From contig NZ_JABEKV010000001.1 of NCBI RefSeq assembly GCF_013283645.1, forward strand, positions 756,699 to 820,698: a stretch of 64,000 bases of DNA, read 5' to 3'. Source of the DNA: Sinorhizobium psoraleae. Lineage in GTDB: Bacteria; Pseudomonadota; Alphaproteobacteria; Rhizobiales; Rhizobiaceae. The stretch's first letter is position 1. Every line of letters begins with the position of its first letter. A model generated the notes under the pieces. The model was not told where the DNA came from, did no database searches, and was given only the letters and a program-made list of their open reading frames with translations. Positions 8,385 to 15,614 of the stretch are shown here, piece by piece. The position numbers and the translations under genes were made by a program.

Positions 8385-9038
8385 ATGAGCAATGTAGAAA
8401 ACCGCTGCCGCCTTGTGCTGATCGTGCCGGACATGGCGGATGCCGTGCAGCGTTCGAAGCAGCTTGCCGACGCGTTGAGGGGAGGCGACGTAGCGTCCGT
8501 CATCCTGCCGCAGTACGGCCTCAGCGACGCCGAGTTCCAGAAGCATGCCGAACTGCTGGTGCCGGTGATCCAGCAGGCGGGCGCGGCGGCGCTGATCGAG
8601 GGTGACACGCGGGTCGCGGGACGCGCCAAGGCGGATGGCCTGCACATCGCCGGCGGGGCCGATGCGCTCGGCGACGCGATCGAGAAGCACACGCCGAAGC
8701 TGATCGTCGGAGGAGGCAATGCCTCCGATCGCCACCACGCGCTCGAAATAGGCGAGCTCAGACCGGACTATGTCTTCTTCGGCCGTACCGACGGCGACAT
8801 CAAGCCGGAAGCGCATCCGAAAAACCTCGCACTTGCCGAATGGTGGGCGTCGATGATCGAAATTCCCTGTGTCGTCATGGGCGGTACCGATCCGCAATCG
8901 GTGCTTGCGGTCGCCGAAACGGGAGCCGAGTTCGTGGCTCTTCGTCTAGCGGTCTTCGGCGAGCCCGAGCAGGCGCCGGCGGTTGTCGCTGCCGTCAACG
9001 CATTGCTTGACGAAAAAGCGCCACGGTTTGAAGATTAA
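8385..9038 (+). CDS. Thiamine phosphate synthase-like protein
   Basis: A 217-residue TIM-barrel protein resembling ThiE, which joins HMP-PP and THZ-P into thiamine phosphate. ThiE-like landmarks are ADGLHIAGG, DYVFFG (in place of DYIGxGPVF) and the C-terminal phosphate loop PCVVMGGT plus GAEFVALRLAVF. However, the conserved NDR motif of the pyrimidine site reads EGD here, and the T-rich product loop is replaced by GRTDGDIKP. It may therefore be a diverged paralogue with another role. The ATG at 8385 is preferred; a GTG at 8355 would start inside the RIME element. The Sel1 gene starts 9 bases after its stop, so the two form an operon. Confidence 0.75.
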   Translation: MSNVENRCRLVLIVPDMADAVQRSKQLADALRGGDVASVILPQYGLSDAEFQKHAELLVPVIQQAGAAALIEGDTRVAGRAKADGLHIAGGADALGDAIEKHTPKLIVGGGNASDRHHALEIGELRPDYVFFGRTDGDIKPEAHPKNLALAEWWASMIEIPCVVMGGTDPQSVLAVAETGAEFVALRLAVFGEPEQAPAVVAAVNALLDEKAPRFED

Positions 9039-9047
9039 GACGATCCG

Positions 9048-10199
9048 ATGTTCAGCCGCTTGTCGTCGAAGTCCAGCCGGGCTGCAGCCCTCCTTATGGC
9101 CGTCGCTCTCGTGGCGATGCCGGTTCGCGCCCAGCAACCGGCCACCGGTGCGCCTGCCGAGGAGGGCAACGCGCCAAAGCGCGGGCGGATCACTCCCTTC
9201 AACGGTGCGGCCCCGCCAGAAGGCGCGGCTCCGCAGCAGAAGCCCAACACCGACGCGGCAAAAAAGACGAAGGCCGGCGATGGCAGCACGCCGTCGGAAG
9301 GCGTCAACGTTATCGATCGCATGGGCGCACAGTTGCCGGCGCTTCCGGCGGAAAAACCGTTCACCGGAAAAGTGGACGATGCCTATGGCGCCTTCCAGCG
9401 CGGCTACTATCTGACGGCGATGGACTTGGCGTTGCCGCGGGCGCAGCTCGGCGACCCGGCAGCGCAGACGCTGGTTGCATCGATCCTGGAGCAAGGTCTT
9501 GGCGTCGCGCGCGACGCAAAGGAGGCAGCCTTCTGGTACGGCCAGGCTGCCAATAACGGCGATCCGGCGGCCATGTTCAAATACGCCCTGATCCTGATGG
9601 AGGGGCGTCACGTCAAGCGCGACAGGAAGAAATCCGAGGAACTGATGAAAAAGGCGGCCGACCTCGGCAATGCTTCGGCGCAGTTCAACTACGGACAAAC
9701 GCTCGTCGCCGACATGCCGGGCGAAAAGGGCCTGAAGGCGGCGATGCCCTATTACGAGAAATCCGCCGAGCAAGGCATCGCCGACGCACAATATGCTCTC
9801 TCGCAGATCTATCTCAACGTCGACGGCATAGACGAGAACAAGCGCGCGCGTGCCCGGGAATGGCTGCAGCGCGCTGCCCGCGCCGGGTACGACACGGCGC
9901 AACTCGACATGGCGATCTGGCTCGTGGAAGGCATCGCCGGCGACCGCAACCTCGAAGAAGGCTTCGCCTGGATGAAGCGTGCGGCGGAAAGCGGCAATGT
10001 CGTGGCGCAGAACCGACTGTCGCACCTTTATGTCAACGCGATCGGTACACGTCCGGATCCGGTCGAGGCGGCGAAGTGGTATGTGCTGTCGCGCCGTGCC
10101 GGCCTCAAGGACGATGCGCTCGAGGACTTCTATCTGGGCCTCAACGAAAGACAGCAGAAATCCGCGCTTGCCGCGGCGAACAAGTTCCGCTCCTCCTGA
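9048..10199 (+). CDS. Exported Sel1-like repeat protein
   Basis: A 383-residue protein with a signal peptide (hydrophobic residues 11-27, cut near VRAQQ), a proline/alanine-rich linker (about 30-95) and then seven or so Sel1-type repeats from residue 105 to 360. Repeat cores such as GVARDAKEAAFWYGQAANNG, then KKSEELMKKAADLGNASAQFNYG, and DPVEAAKWYVLSRRAG show the 36-residue Sel1 spacing. Sel1 proteins usually scaffold periplasmic complexes or regulate sensor kinases (ExoR is a rhizobial example); no specific partner is indicated here. It follows the ThiE-like gene by 9 bases. Confidence 0.88.
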   Translation: MFSRLSSKSSRAAALLMAVALVAMPVRAQQPATGAPAEEGNAPKRGRITPFNGAAPPEGAAPQQKPNTDAAKKTKAGDGSTPSEGVNVIDRMGAQLPALPAEKPFTGKVDDAYGAFQRGYYLTAMDLALPRAQLGDPAAQTLVASILEQGLGVARDAKEAAFWYGQAANNGDPAAMFKYALILMEGRHVKRDRKKSEELMKKAADLGNASAQFNYGQTLVADMPGEKGLKAAMPYYEKSAEQGIADAQYALSQIYLNVDGIDENKRARAREWLQRAARAGYDTAQLDMAIWLVEGIAGDRNLEEGFAWMKRAAESGNVVAQNRLSHLYVNAIGTRPDPVEAAKWYVLSRRAGLKDDALEDFYLGLNERQQKSALAAANKFRSS

Positions 10200-10223
10200 C
10201 ACAGGCTGCACCAAGTCGGTGAT

Positions 10224-10300
10224 CGCTGGTCCGTTTGACGGCGGCAACGCTATTTCGCTTGAACTTCCGCGGCTTTTGTGGTCTTGAAGCCGCGGTTTTT
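10224..10300 (+). ncRNA. Probable suhB/mmgR-family small RNA (alpha-r8 type)
   Basis: The gap between the Sel1 gene and suhB ends with a strong hairpin (CCGCGGCTT at 10267-10275 with AAGCCGCGG at 10287-10295) and a T run at 10296-10300. Rfam describes a suhB small RNA just upstream of suhB in alphaproteobacteria, known as mmgR in Sinorhizobium, about 77 nt long and ending in a terminator. Position, orientation and terminator agree. The 5' end is set only from that known length; I could not identify a clear promoter. Confidence 0.55.
10267..10300 (+). terminator. Rho-independent terminator (Sel1 gene / small RNA)
   Basis: A perfect 9-bp GC-rich stem with an 11-base loop is followed directly by five T. 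It would end both the Sel1 transcript and the proposed small RNA. Confidence 0.85.
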
Positions 10301-10475
10301 GTCCGCGGCTTCCCATTCTCGATACACGCCCTGCGGACGGAGTGAATTCACTCGGTTTTTTGACGACGGACCAGCTTCGGTCGCGCCCTGCGCGCCTTCG
10401 GGCAGGATACGTCAGACAGGTTCAATGTCGGTTCGAGATGGCTCAACCGGCCTTCGCTATCAAAGGATTCGCCAC

Positions 10476-11276
10476 ATGGCTCGTTCTGCCCTTCTCAATG
10501 TCATGGTCCAGGCCGCCTTCAAGGCCGGCAAGTCGCTGGCACGCGATTTTGGCGAAGTGCAGAACCTCCAGGTGTCGCTGAAGGGGCCGAGCGACTATGT
10601 TTCCCAGGCCGACCGCAAGGCCGAGCGGATTATCCGCGAAGAGCTGCTCAAAGCCCGGCCGACCTATGGCTTCCTCGGCGAAGAGGGCGAGGAGATCAAG
10701 GGAACCGACGGAGCGCACCGCTGGATCGTCGACCCGCTCGACGGCACCACCAACTTCCTGCACGGCATCCCGCATTTTGCCGTTTCGATCGCGCTGGAAC
10801 GTCAAGGCGAAATCGTCGGTGCCGTCGTCTTCAATCCGGCAACGGACGAGCTGTACACCGCCGAGAAGGGCGGTGGTGCTTTCCTCAACGACCGCCGCCT
10901 GCGCGTCGGCGCCCGCAAGAACCTGTCGGATGCCGTCATCGCCACCGGCACGCCGCATCTCGGCCGCGGCAATCATGGCAAATATCTGATCGAACTTCGC
11001 CATGTCATGGGCGAAGTCGCCGGCATCCGTCGTTTCGGCTCCGCCTCCCTCGATCTCGCCTACGTGGCCGCAGGCCGCTATGACGGTTACTGGGAGCGCG
11101 ACCTCGCCGCATGGGATATCGCGGCCGGCATCCTGCTCATCCGCGAGGCCGGCGGCTGGGCGACCGACGTCGACGGCGGCAGCAAGCCGCTCGACGACGG
11201 TTCGGTCGTTTGCGGCAATGAATACATCGCCAAGGCTCTGCGCGATGTGATCCATCGCCCCGTTCCGGCGAAGTAA
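10476..11276 (+). CDS. suhB: Inositol monophosphatase family protein
   Basis: A 266-residue Mg-dependent sugar/inositol phosphatase of the SuhB family. Both metal-binding signatures are intact: GEEGEE with WIVDPLDGTTNFLHGIPHF at about residues 68-96, and WERDLAAWDIAAGILLIREAGG near residue 210. The length is typical. Start: ATG at 10476 with AAAGGA at 10461-10466; upstream extensions read through the small-RNA region. Substrates could be inositol-1-phosphate or other sugar phosphates; in enterobacteria SuhB also joins rRNA antitermination complexes, which I cannot infer here. Confidence 0.95.
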   Translation: MARSALLNVMVQAAFKAGKSLARDFGEVQNLQVSLKGPSDYVSQADRKAERIIREELLKARPTYGFLGEEGEEIKGTDGAHRWIVDPLDGTTNFLHGIPHFAVSIALERQGEIVGAVVFNPATDELYTAEKGGGAFLNDRRLRVGARKNLSDAVIATGTPHLGRGNHGKYLIELRHVMGEVAGIRRFGSASLDLAYVAAGRYDGYWERDLAAWDIAAGILLIREAGGWATDVDGGSKPLDDGSVVCGNEYIAKALRDVIHRPVPAK

Positions 11277-11324
11277 ACGGCCGCCTTCTTCCTGAACTTC
11301 GAAGCCTCGGCGGCAAGACAGGCT

Positions 11325-12941
11325 TCAGTAAGCCAGTGCGCAGCCGTCCTTGCGCGGATCCGAGCCAGCCTGCAGCACGCCGCTGGCCGCGTCGATCATG
11401 ATCGCCTGGCCACCGCCATGAGGCATCTCGGCCATCTTTATCTCGTGGCCTAGCGCCGCGAGGCCGTTCAGCACATCCTCGCGGATGCCGCGTTCGGCCT
11501 CGAAACGGCCCATCTGGTGAAAGCCGCGGGCGCAGTCGATGGCCTCCTGCACGTTCATGCCAAAGTCGAGGATATTGGTCAGCACATGGCTTTGGCCGAC
11601 CGGTTGGAAGCCGCCGCCCATCACGCCAAAGCAGAGCCAAGGCTTCCCATTCTTCATTGCCATCGCCGGGATGATGGTGTGCAGCGGGCGCTTCCAGGGC
11701 GCCACGCAATTGGGATGCGCAGGATCGACGCGGAAGCCGGTGCCGCGGTTCTGCAGCAGCACGCCGGTCTTCGGACTGGCCAGGCCGGTGCCATAGGGCC
11801 AGAACAGTGAGTTGATGAAGGAGCAGGCATTGCCCTCTTCGTCGACCACGCTGATATAGACCGTATCGCGATAAGTGGTACCGCCGGCCGGGCCCAGCGT
11901 CGGCATGGCTTTCTTCAGGTCGATGCGGCCGCGCAACTCGTCCGCGAACCCGGCCGACAGCAGCTTCTCAACAGGCACATCGGCAAAGGCGGGGTCGGCG
12001 ACATACATGTCGCGCGCCTGGAAGGCGAGCTTTGTGGCCTCCGCTTCGATATGGAAACGCTCGATACCGACCGGATCGTATTTGCTCAGGTCGAAGCCGC
12101 TCAGGATATTGAGCATCAGCAATGTTGTGATGCCGACGCCGTTCGGCGGGATCTCCATGAGCTCGATGCCGCGATAGGTCGTCGAAATCGGCTCGACCCA
12201 GAAGGCCTCTTGCGTGGCGAAATCCTCCAGCGCATGCATGCCGCCCAGGCCGCGCAGGTAGGCCACCATGTCCTCGGCGACCCAGCCGGTATAAAAGCCG
12301 TCGCGACCCTTGGCGGCGATCTCGCGCAAGACTTTCGTATGCTCGGGCTGGTGGAAGACCTCACCGGCCTTCGGCGCGCGGCCGTTTGTCAACCACATGC
12401 GCGCGGAGTTGGCGTCCGCCTTCAGCTTGCCTTCATTGCGGCTCCAATCGGTGGCGACTCGCTCGGTCACCACGAAGCCTTCCTCGGCATGGCGGATGGC
12501 GGGCTGCAGCAGATCGGCCAGCGGCATGGAGCCGAAACGCTGGTTCAGCTTGCTCCAGGAATCGACCGCACCGGGAATGGTGACGGCATGCACGGAGGTC
12601 AGCCCGATCTCTGTCAATCCCTGCTTAAGCAGATGCTCGGCGGTGAGGCCCTTGGGCGCGCGGCCCGAGCCGTTAAGGCCATAGACCTTGCCGTCCTTCC
12701 TGTCGGCATCCGCCAGATTGGGACTTGCCGGGGCGAAGAGGACGAAATTGTCGCCACCGATGCCTGTCGAACCTGGCTCGACCACGCATTGCACGGCGCA
12801 GGCGGCGATAGCGGCGTCGGCGGCGTTGCCGCCGCGGCGCAGGATCTCGATGGCGGCGAGCGTGGAAAGAAAGTGCGAGGTGGCGGCGGCGCCATGCCGG
12901 CCCATGACGACGGAACGGCCGGGCAGGTGCAGGTCACGCAT
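11325..12941 (-). CDS. ggt: Gamma-glutamyltransferase-like protein (Ntn hydrolase)
   Basis: A 538-residue protein of the gamma-glutamyltranspeptidase fold, which transfers or hydrolyses gamma-glutamyl groups after autocleavage into two chains. The large-subunit motifs GGNAADAAIAA and GGDNFVLF are present. The segment GGTTYRDTVYISVVDEEG carries the threonine (in RDTVY) expected to become the N-terminal nucleophile, and MGGGFQPVGQSHVLTNI matches the small-subunit substrate loop. There is no clear signal peptide, unlike secreted GGTs, so it is probably the cytoplasmic GGT-like type. No operon partners; convergent with suhB. Confidence 0.9.
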   Translation of the reverse strand: MRDLHLPGRSVVMGRHGAAATSHFLSTLAAIEILRRGGNAADAAIAACAVQCVVEPGSTGIGGDNFVLFAPASPNLADADRKDGKVYGLNGSGRAPKGLTAEHLLKQGLTEIGLTSVHAVTIPGAVDSWSKLNQRFGSMPLADLLQPAIRHAEEGFVVTERVATDWSRNEGKLKADANSARMWLTNGRAPKAGEVFHQPEHTKVLREIAAKGRDGFYTGWVAEDMVAYLRGLGGMHALEDFATQEAFWVEPISTTYRGIELMEIPPNGVGITTLLMLNILSGFDLSKYDPVGIERFHIEAEATKLAFQARDMYVADPAFADVPVEKLLSAGFADELRGRIDLKKAMPTLGPAGGTTYRDTVYISVVDEEGNACSFINSLFWPYGTGLASPKTGVLLQNRGTGFRVDPAHPNCVAPWKRPLHTIIPAMAMKNGKPWLCFGVMGGGFQPVGQSHVLTNILDFGMNVQEAIDCARGFHQMGRFEAERGIREDVLNGLAALGHEIKMAEMPHGGGQAIMIDAASGVLQAGSDPRKDGCALAY

Positions 12942-13352
12942 GGGGCTGGAACTCCGGGGGGCTCGGGAAAACTCAGGACCCGGAGCCTATGCCCATGCCG
13001 GTTGAATGGAAAGGGCCAGCGTCACGTGGCGGTTGGGTGTCACGGCGGCACTTGAATGTGAGAGTGCGGTTGTCTCGGTCACCTCACCCAGTTCACTAGG
13101 AGAATACCGAGGGTCGAATGCTCAAAGTAACCGCTGAGGCATTAACGCTCAGACCCTTCCGTTTTCCCTTCAATTTGGCGCAAAGTTCCACTAGTCTCCG
13201 GGCCGGAGCGATGCCGCCCCGCCGCCGACTACGCATTTTCTCGAATTGACGTCGAATTCGAAAAAATGCCACGGCAATTCAAAGCGTTGCGGCAACCCTT
13301 GCGTGTCTGAGGAAGCGCGCGGTGCTGGAGAACCCGGGAGTTTGGCTAACCT
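12942..13352. other. Intergenic region with divergent promoters and a RIME copy
   Basis: This 411-base gap separates the divergent ggt and MotA/ExbB-like genes. It holds a degenerate RIME copy (13232-13327). I see no convincing promoter or further gene in the remainder. Confidence 0.6.
13232..13327 (-). repeat. RIME-type mosaic element, degenerate copy
   Basis: The GCATTTT...AAAATGC outer palindrome and the GGCAATTCAAAGCG linker followed by a GCGTGTC...GCGCGC stem keep the RIME order, but the inner sequences have drifted compared with the copies at 33403 and 52845. Confidence 0.7.
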
Positions 13353-14453
13353 ATGACGAAACTGAATCTGTCCGGATGGAGCGGTCGGGAGAGCGTGGAG
13401 GAGAACTACAATCCGCACAAGCTTTCGAGTCCCATGCCCTATTTCTGGACGATGGTCATCTTCCTGATCATCGTCGGTTTCGTCACTGCCATTCTCTTTC
13501 GACAGGCTCGTGAAGCCTTCGTCGGCAATCCGGGCCTCAATGGGCTCATCCTCGGTGTTCTGCTGATCGGCATTCTTCTCGCGTTCAACCACGTCCTCGG
13601 CCTGAGGCCCGAGGTTCGTTGGTTCAACTCGTTTCGTGCCGCCGGAAGTGCAGACAAGGTCGGACGTGATCCGGTCCTGCTCGCGCCGATGCGGGCGCTG
13701 ATCGGCGGCCGTCAGACAACCGGCATTTCAGCGATCGCGTTGCGCTCGATCCTTGATTCCATTGCCACACGTCTCGATGAATCGCGCGACATAACCCGTT
13801 ATATCGCGGGCCTTCTCGTCTTCCTCGGCCTGCTCGGCACCTTTTGGGGTTTGCTCGGCACGATCGGTTCGATCAATACAGTCATCCAGTCCCTGGACGC
13901 CGGTAGCGGCACCACGGAAGATTTGCTGGGCACTTTGAAAACCGGCTTGTCCGCGCCACTGACCGGCATGGGAACGGCCTTTTCCGCTTCACTCTTCGGG
14001 CTCTCCGGATCACTGATCGTCGGTTTCCTGGACCTCCAGGCCGGCCGCGCCCAGAACCGCTTTTATACGGAACTCGAAAACTGGCTTTCCTCGGTAACCG
14101 ATGTCGGTTCGGGTTTTTCCTCGCCGGTCAGCATTGCCGGAGAGCCGCCCATCGAGGAGCTGCGCCGGCTGACGGATCAGCTTACGCGGCTCAACCAGGA
14201 GGGCGGTGCAAATCAGCGCACGACAGCCGCGATGGCGTCATTGGCGGAGGGCATTCAGGGCCTCGTCAAGAACATGCGCGGCGAGCAGCAGATGCTCAGG
14301 GACTGGATCGAGGCGCAGCAGGAGGAAGCGAAGTCGATGCGCAAGACCCTCGACAAGCTGACGTCGCGCATCGGCCAGGCCGAGAGGATCACCGTGCATG
14401 GCGAGAAGTCGATGGCCAAGCTCAGCCGCGTAGACGAGAGCGGAGGCGACTGA
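13353..14453 (+). CDS. MotA/TolQ/ExbB-type proton channel protein
   Basis: A 366-residue inner-membrane protein. Two hydrophobic helices lie at about residues 31-50 and 64-82, and a longer pair at about 150-175 and 200-230 contains LVFLGLLGTFWGLLGTIGSI and PLTGMGTAFSASLFGLSGSL, the signature transmembrane helices of the MotA/TolQ/ExbB family. The C-terminal 110 residues are charged and helical, probably a cytoplasmic coiled-coil tail. The next gene, 4 bases downstream, is its OmpA-domain partner, so the pair should make a proton-driven stator-like complex. It is not flagellar MotA or TolQ, which differ in size and sit elsewhere; the role is unknown. Confidence 0.85.
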   Translation: MTKLNLSGWSGRESVEENYNPHKLSSPMPYFWTMVIFLIIVGFVTAILFRQAREAFVGNPGLNGLILGVLLIGILLAFNHVLGLRPEVRWFNSFRAAGSADKVGRDPVLLAPMRALIGGRQTTGISAIALRSILDSIATRLDESRDITRYIAGLLVFLGLLGTFWGLLGTIGSINTVIQSLDAGSGTTEDLLGTLKTGLSAPLTGMGTAFSASLFGLSGSLIVGFLDLQAGRAQNRFYTELENWLSSVTDVGSGFSSPVSIAGEPPIEELRRLTDQLTRLNQEGGANQRTTAAMASLAEGIQGLVKNMRGEQQMLRDWIEAQQEEAKSMRKTLDKLTSRIGQAERITVHGEKSMAKLSRVDESGGD

Positions 14454-14457
14454 GTCC

Positions 14458-15489
14458 ATGGCCCTTGCCCGTAAAGGTCGCAGTCACCGAACGATCGACT
14501 ATTGGCCAGGCTTCGTCGACGCGCTCTCGACGTTGCTGATGTCGATCATGTTTCTGCTGAGCGTCTTCGTGCTGGCGCAGTTCCTGCTTGGACGGGAAAT
14601 CACCGGCAAGGACGAGGTGCTGAACCGGCTGAACAGCCAGATCAATGAACTGACGCAGCTTCTTGCACTGGAAAAGAGCGGCAAGCAGGATCTCGAGGAT
14701 TCGCTTGCGAACCTCCAGGCTTCGCTTGCCCAGTCCGAAGGCGAGCGCTCGCGCCTGCAGGCGCTGCTCGACCAAGGCGCCGGCAGCACCGAAGCGGCCA
14801 ACCAGAAGATCGGCCGGCTGGGATCGGAACTGGAGGCCGAGCAGCAGGTCAGCGCTCGTGCGATGAGCCAGATCGAGCTTCTGAACCAGCAGATTGCCGC
14901 GCTGCGCAGCCAGATCGCGGCCATCGAGGGCGCCCTTCAGGCATCGGAGGCGAAGGATCAGGCATCGCAGGCCAAGATCGCCGATCTCGGCCGTCGGCTG
15001 AACGTGGCGCTGGCCCAGCGCGTGCAGGAGCTCAATCGCTACCGGTCCGACTTTTTTGGCCGATTGCGGGAAATCCTCTCCGATCGTGAAAACATCCGTA
15101 TCGTCGGTGACCGCTTCGTCTTCCAGTCGGAAGTGCTCTTCCCATCGGGCAGCAGCGACCTGAACCCCGAAGGCCAGGCCGAAATGGCGAAACTTGCCGC
15201 CGCGCTTCTCGATCTCGCCAAGGAAATTCCCGCCGAGATCAACTGGGTCCTGCGCGTCGATGGCCATACCGACAATGTGCAGCTGTCGGGATCCGGCCGT
15301 TTCGCCGACAACTGGGAGCTGTCGTCCGCCCGTGCGACATCGGTCGTGAAGTTCCTGATGTCCAGGGGCGTGCCAGCGGACCGGCTAGTGGCCGCAGGCT
15401 TCGGCGAATTTCAGCCCATCGCCGAGGGTGACAACCCTGAAGCTCGGGCACAGAACCGGCGTATCGAGCTGAAATTGACAGAGAAATAA
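14458..15489 (+). CDS. OmpA/MotB-domain protein with long coiled-coil linker
   Basis: A 343-residue protein: short cytoplasmic N-terminus, one transmembrane helix at about residues 24-45 (SMSIMFLLSVFVLAQFLL region), a coiled-coil of about 130 residues (60-195) rich in Gln/Glu/Leu, and a C-terminal OmpA peptidoglycan-binding domain (about 215-343). VDGHTDNVQLSG and the late ARAQNRRIELKL are the typical peptidoglycan-contact motifs. It starts 4 bases after the MotA/ExbB-like gene with a GGAGG box inside that gene. The arrangement copies MotAB, but the long periplasmic coiled-coil between helix and anchor is unusual. Confidence 0.88.
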   Translation: MALARKGRSHRTIDYWPGFVDALSTLLMSIMFLLSVFVLAQFLLGREITGKDEVLNRLNSQINELTQLLALEKSGKQDLEDSLANLQASLAQSEGERSRLQALLDQGAGSTEAANQKIGRLGSELEAEQQVSARAMSQIELLNQQIAALRSQIAAIEGALQASEAKDQASQAKIADLGRRLNVALAQRVQELNRYRSDFFGRLREILSDRENIRIVGDRFVFQSEVLFPSGSSDLNPEGQAEMAKLAAALLDLAKEIPAEINWVLRVDGHTDNVQLSGSGRFADNWELSSARATSVVKFLMSRGVPADRLVAAGFGEFQPIAEGDNPEARAQNRRIELKLTEK

Positions 15490-15542
15490 CGGCGTCTCCG
15501 AGCCCTTGAATTGACCTTGACGTCTGCGTAACAGTTACGTCC

Positions 15543-15600
15543 CAGCAATTCAAAGTGTTACAGCGTCTTTGTGCGTCTGGAGGGACGCACGGCGTTGTAG
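15543..15600 (-). repeat. RIME-type mosaic element, half copy
   Basis: Contains the AGCAATTCAAAGTGTTACAGCG linker and the GTGCGTC...GACGCAC stem only; the second palindrome is missing. It directly precedes the ribosome binding site of the flavoprotein gene. Confidence 0.75.
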
Positions 15601-15614
15601 GGAGGGCGCCTTGC

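Noticed and set aside
12051-13055. A 334-residue plus-strand frame opposite gamma-glutamyltransferase
   Set aside because: It overlaps a well-conserved gene on the other strand and shows no known motif.
13353-15489. A complete Zorya-type phage-defence locus
   Set aside because: Only the MotA-like and OmpA-like genes are there. Neighbours are gamma-glutamyltransferase and a flavoprotein dehydrogenase, with no helicase, nuclease or other effector.
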